Source: Linnemannia schmuckeri
Lineage: Eukaryota; Mortierellomycota; Mortierellomycetes; Mortierellales; Mortierellaceae
DNA length: 64,000 nucleotides
Direction of reading: 5' to 3'
Assembly: GCA_029449235.1 (NCBI GenBank)
Contig: JANATG010000003.1
Location: 1,674,001 to 1,738,000, forward strand
The notes under the pieces were generated by a model. That model had not been told where the DNA came from. It searched no databases and saw only the letters and a list, made by a program, of their open reading frames with translations. Below, one piece after another: positions 1 through 11,873 of this stretch (position 1 is its first letter; the number at the start of each line of letters is the position of its first letter). The translations under genes and the position numbers were made by a program.

Positions 1-2
1 CA

Positions 3-855
3 GTCAACAACACCTTTGTCTTCACAGAGCCTACAGGACCTCACCCAAAACCACCTCACGCGCCTGGATATCCGACTGGGAAAGCCACGTCGATCTTGGC
101 CACGATCAAGCACGAGTGCGCCGTTACTCCCAACCCAGGAAGCCCCGAGTATCGCGAGATTATGCGTGAGCGCACTTTGGAGGCCAACAAGAAGGGCGGA
201 AGGCACGTCCAGATCATAGGAGACAACAACAGAGTTGATACTGCTGGAGGTCGTGGAGGCATGTTCTTGCCCGGAATGGGCGTCCGCAACGGATTCATTG
301 TAAGTGCGCTATGCTGTCAATTTAATCCAGTCGGTTTTGGTTTGGGCCTACAATTATTCGACATGATATCTCACATAGTTCATTTAAAATTATGATGTTG
401 CGGGATAATAGCAAAAGAAGGTCAAGGTACAGATGGATCAAAAGACGACTCGTATGCCCAAGAACGAACTCATGGATCTGTTGTTCACTGCTTTCGAGCA
501 ATATCCTTACTGGTCGTTCAAGGGTCTGGTCGAGTACGTTAAGCAGCCCCAGACGTATTTGAAGGACGTTCTGGCAGAAATCTGCAACTTTATCAAGAAG
601 GGTCCCTACACTGCAAAGTACCAGCTCAAGCCCGAGTTTGCAGGCGGCGCTGGACGCTCGTCAGGCGGTTCATCATCTTCTCGGCCAGCGTCGGGTGTTG
701 TCAATGCGGAACTGGAGACGACGTTCAACCCTGCAGCTGTTGGTGTTGGCGCTGGAGAGACTGCAACACAGTCAGAGGCGGCTGTACAGGAGGAGGTTTA
801 CGACGATGATGAAGATTTCGATGAGGATGATGAGGAGATGGAGGAGGTTGTGTAA
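3..855 (+). CDS. TFG2: Transcription initiation factor TFIIF beta subunit (RAP30/Tfg2), 3' part
   Basis: This is the C-terminal 246 residues of the small TFIIF subunit, which binds RNA polymerase II and helps load it at promoters. The 5' end lies outside the window; the frame is open from base 3. Exons are 3-299 and 412-855, with the intron GTAAGT...TAG between them in phase 0. The first exon carries the family stretch with VNNTFVF and ATIKHECAVTP...YREIMRERTLEAN. The second begins QKKVKVQMDQKTTRMPKNEL and continues MDLLFTAFEQYPYWSFKGL, the C-terminal winged-helix DNA-binding domain. A Gly/Ser-rich linker and a very acidic tail (EEVYDDDEDFDEDDEEMEEVV region) finish the protein, as in fungal Tfg2. 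The neighbour downstream is a chitinase on the opposite strand, about 375 bases away, with no functional link seen. Identification is firm. Confidence 0.93.
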
Positions 856-952
856 GTCCGTCTATCATGACTAGACGTATTTTCGCCCGCTTAAAACACA
901 AAAAAATAATATCGACCTGAATCACACGCACAAACATGCGATTTTGCGCCTA

Positions 953-956
953 TTTT

Positions 957-988
<32 letters not shown>

Positions 989-998
989 TTTCTTTTTC

Positions 999-1041
<43 letters not shown>

Positions 1042-1090
1042 CTTTTTTCTTTTTTCTTTTGCTTGGACCTTCTTTTTTCTTTTTCTTTTT
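953..1090. repeat. T-rich low-complexity tract, partly a (TTTTTC)n repeat
   Basis: About 140 bases of almost pure T with regularly spaced C, beginning as six-base TTTTTC units and then turning into a long T run. It lies in the shared 3' region between the convergent TFIIF and chitinase genes. Lys/Glu-rich or Phe-rich reading frames across it are artefacts of composition. Confidence 0.9.
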
Positions 1091-1154
1091 CTCTACTTTC
1101 GGACATTATCCTATAAGGACCGAACCTAATGCCAATTCTACGCCTTAAGGAAAA

Positions 1155-1160
1155 AATAAA
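1155..1160 (+). terminator. Candidate poly(A) signal AATAAA for TFIIF beta
   Basis: AATAAA about 300 bases after the TFIIF stop codon, beyond the T-rich tract. It is the only exact copy I saw on this strand before the chitinase coding region. The distance is long, so usage is uncertain. Confidence 0.4.
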
Positions 1161-1195
1161 TATGTACGCGTTATTTGGCAGAGATTATTATTTGT

Positions 1196-1201
1196 TTTAT
1201 T
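1196..1201 (-). terminator. Candidate poly(A) signal for the chitinase gene
   Basis: TTTATT on the plus strand reads AATAAA on the minus strand, 30 bases after the chitinase stop. The TFIIF signal at 1155-1160 lies beyond it, so the two convergent transcripts would overlap by a few tens of bases. Confidence 0.5.
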
Positions 1202-1230
1202 AAAGTGTGGAACAGAGTTTGTTTTGGAGC

Positions 1231-2527
1231 TTACGCGAGAAGTGCACCGACGACAGACGCGATTACAACAGCAGCGACAGTGTTAACCGTAAGGTACCTG
1301 ACGGCCTGTCCTCTTTCGGCAGTGCTCGTTGACATGGACTTAGGTATCCCTGGCAGCAGGTCGACTATCCTGCCGGTGCTGTTGGGTCCTGAAGTGGTGC
1401 CGTTGCCGTGGTTGCCACTGTTCACTTTGTTGTCGTCTGTGGTTGCTGAAGAAGAGGGTCCTCCGCCGTTGATGGCCTTGGCAATCGATCTAGTCAAGCG
1501 GTGATCAGCAGTATCGCTATCCATCGACCAGATACTGACGCCTCCAAACCCAAACTTCCGGAAATAATCGACCTTGTACGCAAACGTCTCGGGAGTATCG
1601 AACCCCACCCACTGGTCTTTGTCCACTACCATATAAATGCACTGACTCCTCTCGTCTAGTCTCGGAGCCTGAGTGACTCTGCGACTGAAGTTGTCCTCCC
1701 CAGTCTTTTCTCCAAAGAGATCCACGAGTTTCACGGCTTCAAAGTAGGACATGGCGCCCTTCTCTTGGCACCCACTCTTGCCGGGCCCACGGGCGGGTGC
1801 ACCGGGTGAGGTGAGGGATGTGTCCTTGAGGGTAAAGGTGACGCCGGAGAGGGAGAGACCTAGGTTGAATTTCTGGGGGCTGACGGTGGAGGGCGCCATG
1901 GATTCGACGGCCTGGATGAGGGAGTAGCCGTTGTATTCCGTTTCGCTTGCTGGGTCGTGAAGAGGGGCTGCACAGAAGACTTGGGATTCCCATTGTCTAT
2001 TTTTTATGGTGTGTTTTTGTCAACGGAGGGATGGTTGGATCAGAAAAATTTGACCGTGAAAAGGGGTGATAAGAAACGAGAGAGTGTGTGTGGTTGTTGG
2101 GACGTGTATTTCTGTAGGATGGTTGCTTACCCGTGAAGATTGTAGGCCATAATGTTGAACCAATCGACTATCAATGCAAACCAAAAGAATCATATTAGAT
2201 ACAAAAAGTTAAGAATGCACAAACAACAACGTAAATTAAACAAAACAACAAGAAGAAAGATATGCAATACCATGGGGAGCGAGCTTGGGGATGAGAAAAT
2301 TGTCACCGTGGAAGGGGCCTCCAGGGAGGGCAATACTCAGAATCAGCCTCTCATGACCGTTCTCGAGGATCTCTGCGTCCGCAGCCTCCCTCATCTCCTT
2401 CAGGAAGAGGACAAAGTTCTCGGGGTCCTCTGCATGCCCCCCACGCTTCGGGTCAGCCGGGCTATTTGAAATAAGGACATTAAGCAGAAACGAGAGAAGG
2501 AAAAGTTAGAAAAGAGGGGCACTCGTT

Positions 2528-2561
<34 letters not shown>

Positions 2562-3189
2562 GATGACATGTTGGTGGTTGTGGTTGAAATGAATACTTAT
2601 GAGAAACGAAAACTTACTATTCCCAGTCAAAGTCAAGACCATCAAATCCATATTGACGAACAAAGGCTATTGCGGATCTGATAAACTTCTGCCGATTCTC
2701 ACGAGTCGACACCATAGTGGAATAGTGCGCCATATCCATATCCCACCCCCCGACGGTGACCGCAGTGCGTAGGGAAGGTTTCTTCTTCTTGAGATCATTG
2801 ACCAACTGGTACTTGGGGATCTCCTTTGCACTCTGACTAGCGATGAGTCCAGAATCGTCGATCAGCGCAAAGGCAAAGTTGAGATGGGTGTAGAGATCTA
2901 CGGGCAGATCTGCTGGATCGAAGGATGGATAGTCTGAACAACTTGCTCCTCCTGCCGTCTTTTTTTGTGTGGTAGTGGTAATCGGTAAAGGTGAGATTGA
3001 AGAAAGTGAGTTTGGTTGTAATGCATATGTTATTTGTGTGCGTCGAAAAGAGCTTTGTCCGATGATGAATGAGTTGTGAATAACGCGTACCTGTCCATAG
3101 TACCCGACGACGCGTTCGGCGCGCGTGATGGCTGGGAGCGACAGAGTCAACGCCAAGGCGACGCTAGCAATAAAGTTTGAGGCCTTCAT
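1231..3189 (-). CDS. GH18 chitinase with predicted GPI anchor
   Basis: A secreted family 18 chitinase of 477 residues that would cleave beta-1,4-linked chitin in the cell wall. Exons (5' to 3') are 3189-3091, 2958-2618, 2461-2271, 2167-2131 and 1996-1231; all junctions are GT-AG and in phase. A signal peptide (about residues 1-24, MKASNFIASVALALTLSLPA) precedes VVGYYGQ, the first barrel strand. The catalytic signature DGLDFDWE (DxxDxDxE) ends exon 2, with the general acid at about Glu146. The Trp-containing strand GGVSIWSMDSD lies near the C-terminus, followed by a Ser/Gly/Asn-rich linker and a final hydrophobic segment (TVNTVAAVVIASVVGALLA) with no charged tail, which is typical of a GPI-attachment signal. 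Intron 1 (132 nt) is a multiple of three without stops. Intron 2 contains a 31-base T run. It diverges from the phosphorylase kinase gene across 1.7 kb. Confidence 0.92.
2530..2560. repeat. Poly(T) run of 31 bases inside chitinase intron 2
   Basis: Uninterrupted T run in the plus strand (A run in the chitinase transcript), wholly inside the intron between 2461 and 2618. Length is likely to vary between isolates and may be inexact in the assembly. Confidence 0.9.
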
Positions 3190-3384
3190 TCAATGAAATC
3201 GATATAACAAAATGTGATGTGTGGGCTGAAGGAGAGGTTGGTGAACGGAAGGCAAGGGGATGTGTTCTTTGAGAGGGCAATAAGTTAGGTGAAGGATCTG
3301 AGGACGAACGAACAAAAAGAAGATAAAAGGCGCTGATGAGCAAGAAGGGAAGGGGTAAAGTACAAAAATTGCTAACGAATGAAA

Positions 3385-3429
<45 letters not shown>

Positions 3430-4875
3430 TATTTCACCGGGGGTTTTGTTTAGGCGAGATGGATCTTTGTGTATTCCAAAACGCAACTTAGAAAAAGTGT
3501 TTTGTTGGGAAAAAAAAGTGAGACGAGACTTTTCACAGCGCTAGCGTATTTTCATTGTGTTAGTTTGTTTGTTGCTTAAGAGAAGGAAGAACCCAAGATG
3601 GTGGTAAATGTGAATTTGAAATAGAAATTTGAAAAATGGATGGACGTGCTCTTAAAGGATGAATGAGATGGCGCAATAGTTAGTAGACCACGTTCGCCAT
3701 ATCGGAGAATTACGAAGAACGAGAAGTACGGCGACGAGGCCTGCTTTTCACTCTTAGTCCATTTTGGCCGGTGGAATGAAGGCTGCAGAAGAAAAAAGGA
3801 GGCAGAGAGGAACGAGAGATGAATGGGGAAAGAGGGAAGGAGGACAAGGTAGAGGTAGATAAGTGAGGGAGATGGGTGGCTGCTGTTGTTCGACTGGCAA
3901 TAAAAAAACGATGATCGACGTCCTTACTCAAGGATGATCAGGAACAAGATTTCGAAAGACACACGTTTTGGATCAAGAGATCAGTTATCTATCTACGCGC
4001 CAAGAGTTGAGCGTCTAGTTAGTGTCTAGTAGTGCATTCCTTTGATGAATGTGAACACATCTGTTGAGCAGTGAGCAATGACGGCAGCATCCTCAGGAAC
4101 AACGTCAAAGGCGTGCCTGAGCTGAGGGTATTGAGCTGAGGGTATGCGGTAGTCCGATTTGTTGTGTTAGTTGAGGGACAGAAGCATGGCCAATGCATTT
4201 GCGATCTGATTGGATGAGAGGGGGCCAGTGCGCCACCACAGAAAAAAAAGGTGGGCAACTTTGCTTTACTTTACCCCTAGGTCATCATGATGACGAGACG
4301 TCCATTTTTCTTTACTTTTTCCTTTCCCTTATCAAGCACCTTGTCATATTCACACAGGCACGAGATCGGGGCGACAGACAGATAACAAAGTAAAGACAGT
4401 GGAGAGCGACGTAGTTTTTTTGATAGCCAATTGAACAATGATTCGTGCTGTCCCAAAGAAATATTGAATCGTCTCTGGGGACTCACATACATTCTCGATT
4501 GTGCCTGTGTCATTCTCATGGCGTAGTCTCCCTGTGTCTTTCTGCCATCAGCCACAGACGCTATCTATGAACAAGTCTAATGCGCATTGCGCCTGTCATG
4601 ATCTGCCCCTTTGCTCGTCTTCCTCCTCTCTTTATCTTCCTTCCCGTGCCCCTTTTCCCTTCTTTCCTTCTTTTCTTCTTCTTCCCTCGCTTCTCTCATC
4701 TCTACACTCGCTTCTCCTCTTTTTCTGTTGCATTCGGCCATTCAGTCTTTTACTCGTTCGCATTCCTCTCGTCTATAACTCAATTCCATACCTCGTTCTT
4801 TCCTCCCTTATAAGTTCATTTGTTTTATCTCCTGTTATTCCTGTGACTTCCAACAAGAATATAACAAAAAAAATC
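3190..4875. other. Divergent intergenic region (chitinase / phosphorylase kinase)
   Basis: 1.7 kb between two divergent start codons. It holds an A36 run (3386-3421) close to the chitinase start and a pyrimidine-rich stretch at about 4600-4800 just upstream of the phosphorylase kinase ATG, probably its leader. Short open frames here have biased composition and no family I recognise. No RNA gene was seen. Confidence 0.7.
3386..3421. repeat. Poly(A) run of 36 bases
   Basis: Uninterrupted A run about 200 bases upstream of the chitinase start codon, reading as poly(T) in the direction of that gene. Such tracts often lie in nucleosome-free promoter DNA, but here that is inference. Confidence 0.9.
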
Positions 4876-7800
4876 ATGCAGTACCATTCTCAGTCCAGCG
4901 TGAGAAAGAGACTCGACTACTACTACCGGGCCATCACTGCTGTCATCCTCAACAGACAGAACCCAACAACGGGTCTGATCCCTGCCTCGGTCGCAGTTAC
5001 CACTCATGGAGACTACCGCGATGCATGGGTTCGGTAAGTGAGTGAGGGAGTGTGTGTGTGTGTGAATTTTATTTTGTTGCCTAGTGCGATCGGAGGGAAT
5101 GACAAGATTGCAGAGAACCAATTTGAGTGGGGCAACGAGTGCAAAATGTTAATTTACATGTATGCTAATGAATGGGGTCGAGAACGCAAGTTGATGAACG
5201 AGAGATATAGAGGCTAATTGATGTTTGCATGATATTCAATATGATAGCGATAATGTGTATTCGATTATGGCTGTCTTTGGCCTGGCTCTGGCCTACCGCC
5301 GCGTGGATGACGACGAGGGGCGCGCATGTAAGTGGAACAAGACTGGACTTTTGTCTTTTGTAATACTTTCAGAGTACAAGAGGGGAAAGAAGGGAGAGGA
5401 GGACTGTTCATGTTCGGCATTCAATCATTCAATCTTCAAGAGGACGGATGATAAGGTAGCCAGCTGGTCACTTTTGTCTCGCAAATGTGGGCCATTCGCA
5501 TTCCGTAATTACATACACACACACACACACAAACACATTGATGGTGGGAAAGAATCATTTATTTTCTTCCCCTTCGCTTCTTTGAACGAAAATAAAAAGG
5601 TTGAGGGATCCAAAGGGCAATTGGTTGGTGGTGTTAATGATGAGGAAGAGGAGGAGAGAGAAGACAAGAGCTGGTGAGATCCAAGGTCTCGCTGTTGTCA
5701 TTGCCCCCTTGACCTTCTTTCTAGTCCTGACGTACACATGCATGTTTTTTTTGCGATTGTCCCTTTTTTCGTGTGTGTTCGTGTGCATGCGCGGATAAAG
5801 GAAAGATAATCGAGGATAGTTGTTAGTCCCTTCGATACTGACGATTGTCAATAGAATTCAAAAAAGACTGTTGGGGAAGTAGCGAGTGAAGGATCGAGAG
5901 TGGGTCGCTATCTTGACTGCGTCACTTAATTAACATGGTGTTGCTTCTTACGTGCACATCAATCATCTATAGATGAACTCGAGCATTCTGTGGTCAAGCT
6001 GATGCGTGGACTCCTTTTCTGCATGATGCGCCAGGCACCCAAGATCGAGCAGTTCAAGAAGACGCAGGGCCTCAACGACTGTCTGCACGCCAAATACAAC
6101 ACCGCCACTGGAGACACCGTCGTGGGAGATTCCGAGTGGGGGCACTTGCAGATCGATGCCACATCCATCTTCCTCCTAGCTCTGGCTCAGATGACTGCCT
6201 CTGGAATGCTGATCGTATACACGACAGATGAAGTCGACTTTGTACAGAACTTGGTTTTCTACATCGAACGCGCCTATCGTACGCCTGACTATGGTATCTG
6301 GGAGCGTGGAAATAAGATCAACCATGGTGAGCCCGAGTTGAACTCTTCTTCGATCGGTATGGCCGTTGCTGCCCTCCAGGCTATCAATGGCATCAATCTC
6401 TTTGGCTCCCGAGGGGGTCCCAGTTCCGTAAGTCATTACATGCTGTACTGTGTGTGACAATGTAGTGTCAACGCAGCTCATTGCTAACGGCATCCTTCTT
6501 TAATAGGTCATTCATGTGTTGCCCGACGAGATAACACGCAATTACACTACTTTGCACTCTGCTCTTCCAAGAGAGTCCAACTCGAAGGAGATTGATGCTG
6601 CACTGCTCTCGGTCATTGGATTCCCGGCGTTTGCTGTTGGAGATGCCAAGCTGGTGAAGAAGACGAGGGATGAAATCGTTGAGAAGTTGGGCGGTAAATA
6701 CGGATGCAAGCGTTTCCTGCGCGATGGTCATCAAACTGTACTTGAGAACAACAGCCGCCTCCACTACGACGCTCACGAGCTCAAGATCTTTGAGAATATC
6801 GAGTGCGAGTGGCCCTTGTTCTTCACGTATTTCATTCTCGATGGTCTCTTCAGTGACAACGAACATCAAGTCGAGGAGTACCGCGCCAAGCTGGAACCCC
6901 TGATCATTGACTCTGCCACCTTGGTCGACTTTGGTCAGTTCATCTCTGACTCGATGTCCGAGAGTGACGATGGTCGAGGCCTCAAGACCCCTACCTCTCC
7001 TGGATTTGGCACTCCAGGCAGCACTCACAGCGAGAGCAAGCTGCCAGAGCACATTCCTCTCATCCCAGAGTTGTACTATGTTCCTCATCATCTTGTCGAG
7101 GCCGAGAAGAAGAACAATCACTCCCAAGCCCGCATGGCAAATGACAACCTCCCCTTGGTTTGGGCCAACTCTCTTCACACTCTCGGCAACTTGATCTATG
7201 AAAACCTTCTCAGCGTCGCAGAAGTTGATCCTCTTGGTAGACGATTCAATGCTCGCAAGACCCAGTCGAACGATACCGTCGTCCAAGTTGTCTTGTTGGC
7301 CGAGGATACCAATTTGCAGAGCATGTTGAGCATGTATGGGCTCGAGACCCAAACTATGGAGCAAGTCCACCCCATCACCGTCAGTCACCCTCAGGGTCTC
7401 AAGGAGGTCTACAGCGCCCTCGGAAGGAATGCCAAGTTGGGACTCTCTGGTCGGCCCAAGCGCCCTGTCGGATCTCTCGGAACCTCGCGTCTCTACCGTG
7501 TCCAGGGTCATCTCTACGCGTTCACACCCCACTTCATGGACAACGAGGAGTTCTACCTCACCAGCGACAACGACTACCTGATCTCGATCTTTGAGCAGGA
7601 GCTCGCCTTTGTCCGTCAGTATTGGGAGTACCCTGGACGTCCTACCATGGTTGTCCTTCTTACCCACGCTATGCTTGGTGGTCTCTCCAAGTCACGTACA
7701 TTCTCCTCCCAGAATGATACCGAGGCTCAGCGTCTGACTACCTGGAGAAAGACCTCCCTTGGTTCGAATCCTCAGAAGGACAACAAGCGCAACCTCCTTA

Positions 7801-10800
7801 ACTTTTTCATGACGCTCCGAAGCGGCGTGGTCAACAATGTCCGCGTTCGTCTAGGAAGACTGAGCGAGATGGTCAACACCTCCTGCATCGAGTCGCTCGA
7901 CTTTTTGGTCACCAAGAAGGATATCGACTGGCTGGGCATTCTCCGCGGTGCTGCTGATCGTCGCAAGGGTCGCAACGCCAGGAAGCTTGGACTCAATGAG
8001 AAGCAAACTCAGGCTGCCACTCCTGGAGGACCTGGCAACAGAACACCTGGAAACCACCGCTGGTCTATGCGCCGCCAATCCTCGAGTTTTGGAACTGGAT
8101 TCTCTCTTGCATCGCTGACCACTCCAGCGGTCAATATCGAACACGATAGCGACAATTATTTTGGATCGCATGCTCGCGTCCCTTCTGAGGGAATTGCTAT
8201 TTCTCCTCACACTGCAGCTGTTGAGCCCTCGGAGCCCTACAGTTCCGGCAAGCGTCACAAAAAGAAGGCCTTCAAGCTCAAGGACCACGAGGAGCCCAGG
8301 ACGAGCCGCAAGGGTAGCGGTGCTGGATTAGGCGTCTGGACCCCTGACCTCAACACCTTGGATATCTCTGAGGCACCCACTGGGGATGCTGCTTCATTAG
8401 AGAATGACGAAGATAATGATTCGGACGAGAGCTCGCCCGACGGCAACATGGACAGCCTGGGTTTGACACTTGGCGACCCATCGAGCATGGAAGCAGCCCA
8501 AAACATGCTGTCTATCTCTGTCAACCTCTACGATCAAATCGGTAAGCTCCTGCCTTATTCCGTTTCTGGATACGCCACCAAAATGTTTTAAGACCCTATC
8601 CTAGCAGGAAAATTAACGGAGCTGGTGTTTTTTTATTGTTTTTATTTTTTTTTTATTTCTCACAAACATAGACTTGTTGCAGTACTTGCTCTCATGCCAG
8701 GGCGCGGACTACTTTGTCAACAACCTGGATGCCACTGTTCAAACTCTGTTGGAGGAAGTATATTTCAAGTCGTTGCAGCTCAAGCTTTGGTCAATCGTAC
8801 GCCAGGCAGCTGGATTGCTCAACAAGGTCGTCAACTCTCTCACGATTAACATCACCGACTTGGTCATTCGTCAGAAGCAGATCACCATCGGATCAGGAGA
8901 GACAGAGCACTTTATTACCACTCCTCTCGGACCCGATGTCCTCAGTCAGATGATCTACGATGGTAACTTTGATGATGTCAGGGAGGGTCCCGTTGTTCAG
9001 GAGGTCTTGATCTACCTGGGCTCGTTCATCAGAGCCGACCCAGAGATGTTTGAGGGTATTATGCGTCTTCGGACCCATTTCTTGATTATTGCGCTCCGTG
9101 AGGAAATTTCGCGTCTCAACAGTTGTGACGAGACTGACGCTGTCGAGCACCTGATGCAGCTCTCGCCTTTTGAGCTTAAGTCTCTCCTTGGAACCGTCCT
9201 ATCGGGTCCCACGCTGAGTGCCAATGCCACCAACATGTTGCTCCGTAACCAGTCTGTCTCTGGTCGTCTCAGCCCCACAATGTCAGGTCGCCGTCCTTTG
9301 AACAGCGGTGGTTCGATTGCTGAAAGTGGCGATGTCGCCACGAGCATTGCCTTGCCTGGAACTTCGATCTCTATGGGCGCAATCGAGCTCCCCAACATGG
9401 GCAAGGGCTCGAGCACCGTCAACATCAAAGTCCAATCTGGTGGTTATCATTCTGGCAGCTTCTCTAAGATCCTGATCAACGAAAGCACCATGTCAGTGTC
9501 GTCACGAGGAATCAACATGGTCGCGATCGACCCCGTCCAAGGCGTCTTGATCGAGTCTGTCTCGTTCGATACACACATCTCGGAGGACGAGAGCGATGAC
9601 TTGGCTCGGTTGGTCGATTGGTTGCAGCCAGGCATGATTGTCATCTGCTGTGCCAAGGATGATTGCTTTGAGCATCTGACCAGCGCTGCCCGTCTGGCCT
9701 TGAAGCAACTCGGAAGTGAGCTTATTGGAGATCTCAAGTACCGCGACTCTTGGTGCATGATTGGCGAGAAGGGTACGCTTGTTCAGCCTATTCCACGTTT
9801 TCCTTTCTGTCTTTTGTTTATTTTGCTCTGTTTATTTTGCTTTATTTCGCGTGCAGCCGGTGCTGCTGCACAAAGGGGAAAAAAAGAAAAAAAAGGTTCG
9901 CAGTTTATGCTTACATTTGTCATCGCCTTGTGTTTATCACTCTTCAACGTAGGTGCTGAACCTGGTACGGCGATTGAGGCACACAAGACATTCATGGATG
10001 GCCCAACAGCGGTGATTGAAAAGACGATCGATCTGAACCAGTACAAGGCCAAGGCCAACGTCCAGGGCTCATTCCCGTCCCCCTCAGCAATCGCTGCGTT
10101 TGTGCCCAACTCTTCCGGTCGGTGGCTGCGGCGCCGCAAGAACGATGGATCTCTCAATCGTGTTCCTGACAAGTTCTATCCTCGTGTCTGGCGGATCCTT
10201 TCTCGATCTGCAGGATTCCGTATCGGATCAAATGTCTTGCCGCGTGATCCCATCGTGTCAGAGAAGACGCCCGAAGAGTTCAACTTTGCGCTTGCGGTCG
10301 AGAACTTTTTGGGAGTTATCTTGGATCCTGCTGAGCGTCAGATTGCGGTGGAGACGTTGATGGTAATTGCCAAGATTGAGGACCGCAACCCAGGGATGGA
10401 GGTGCAGCCTGAAGTGATTGATCTGCCGATTATTATGCGAGAGGCGATGAATAAGTTCTGGGTCAAGTGGGTTGTCAATGGGCCTGGTGGGCGTGGACAG
10501 GGTATTCCTGGAGGAGCTCCTGGATCTTCTTCGTCAGCAACAGCAACACCAGCAGCGGTAACAACAGCGACGACGACGACGACGACGTCTTCGTCATCAT
10601 CATCGGTTGCTCCTGCTCCTTCTTTGTCGAAGGGAAGTGTTCCTGCGGCGAAGGTTGACAGCAGCGCAGCGACGGCAACAACGGCGGCGCCTTTTAGCGA
10701 CGTTGGGTTTGAGCACCACGAGCACCTTGCACGTCGCATGTTTTATGATCTACCGCAGGAAGGTAAGGAGGGCACGTTTGCCTACCTTGCTCGAGCTGCG

Positions 10801-10836
10801 CTGAAGCTGCTGCCGTATTCCATTGACCTTGAATAG
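4876..10836 (+). CDS. Phosphorylase b kinase regulatory subunit (alpha/beta family)
   Basis: A 1570-residue homologue of the large regulatory subunits that hold the phosphorylase kinase catalytic subunit in check and so govern glycogen breakdown. Exons are 4876-5033, 5248-5327, 5973-6427, 6507-8541, 8672-9772 and 9953-10836, all GT-AG and in frame. The N-terminal glucoamylase-like (GH15-like) domain covers roughly residues 10-700: RLDYYYRA near the start, DNVYSIMAVFGLALAYRR, SSSIGMAVAALQAINGINLF, GKYGCKRFLRDG, IECEWPLFFTYFILDGLFS and LGTSRLYRV. The conserved C-terminal half starts near DLLQYLLSCQGADYFV and includes FYPRVWRILSRSAGF. Ser-rich inserts at about 727-882 and a Thr/Ser/Ala tract at about 1467-1523 make it longer than the roughly 1100-1240 residues of animal subunits. 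I cannot assign it to alpha or beta with certainty; the conserved blocks read slightly closer to alpha. No catalytic subunit is in the window. Intron 2 (645 nt) is unusually long and intron 5 is stop-free. Confidence 0.93.
5511..5534. repeat. (CA)n microsatellite in intron 2 of the phosphorylase kinase gene
   Basis: A short dinucleotide CA run, slightly interrupted, lying inside the 645-nt intron 5328-5972. No coding or RNA signal accompanies it. Confidence 0.8.
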
Positions 10837-10963
10837 ATACAAAGTATTTTTTTTTCTTAGACTATGAAGGGAAGGAATGGGAGCAAGAGGGGATGGATGG
10901 AGAAAGAAAACAAAGGGAAGGAAGAGATGGATTAGAAAATGTCATGTTTTATTGACAGGATAA

Positions 10964-10969
10964 AATAAA
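10964..10969 (+). terminator. Candidate poly(A) signal AATAAA of the phosphorylase kinase gene
   Basis: Exact AATAAA about 130 bases after the stop codon, in A-rich sequence. The position is plausible for a 3' end. Confidence 0.5.
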
Positions 10970-11832
10970 CAACAACGACGTCAACTGGCATGAAAGGGAG
11001 CAAATGACCCAGTGTGCCAGGGACAAACCAAAAATGCGATAATCGTCAATTGACATGGCCTGCCATCATTCAACGGATGCATCGGGTGTTACCGACTAAA
11101 AAAGGAAGAGAGGCGTGATAAATTGACCCATAGGAAAAAAAAACAGAAAAGGGGGAAAGAAGAATTCTTGCCTTCCCTCGGTTCAAGTTAGTGTGAGTCT
11201 TTGGTATTTCAAAGAATGGGACGGAATTCCTGTTCGCACTCATCCAAGGGAGGATTGGGTGGACAGCGGTGAATATCAACATGGGCGGATAGGGTGGATT
11301 GGGCGAGTGGGTGGTGTGTCCGAATGAGGTCCATCGGACATTTGGATAAAAGAGAGGTGTGCAAGGGTAGCAAATCATTGTAGCAAACACAAAGCAGTGC
11401 TTTGGCTTGGTGTTAGACATTCTGGAAAGAAAGAAAGGATGCCACCCACATTCGCCCACTCTTGCTCTCTCGCCCCATCTCTCCAACATGGCTGAGGCAA
11501 TAAAAAAGTTATTTTTGATCGCGAGAAAATCCCTGGCATCAACCGCCCTGCTTTTCTCCTTTCTTTCTTGTTTGCCGAATAACGAGATGGCGATGCACAC
11601 TCAATGCATGCCCTGATATCATCGCCTCATTCTCCGCCCCTACTGTGTGTTTGTACTGTTTCTATGGTACACGTAAGTCCAAGTGACAAAGATTGACTTT
11701 GCCCTATGCACTCCTGCTTTGGTGCTCCCCTGGATCCCCTTTACTTTCTCGACATCCTTTTTTTCGCATCTCGTCCCTCCTTGACCCATGTGCAATTGCA
11801 TTCACTCATTCCTCCTTTTTGTGATTCTGATC

Positions 11833-11835
<3 letters not shown>

Positions 11836-11872
<37 letters not shown>
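11836..11872. repeat. Poly(T) run of 37 bases
   Basis: Uninterrupted T run in the intergenic region upstream of the zinc-finger gene. Its exact length may be unreliable in the assembly. Confidence 0.9.

Positions 11873-11873
<1 letters not shown>

Noticed and set aside
891..1148. Lys/Glu-rich and Phe-rich frames across the T-rich tract
   Set aside because: They are translations of a simple repeat with no start context or conserved sequence.
6468..7667. 399-residue open frame on the minus strand
   Set aside because: It lies antisense to the well-conserved phosphorylase kinase exon 4 and is a shadow of its codon use; no family resemblance.
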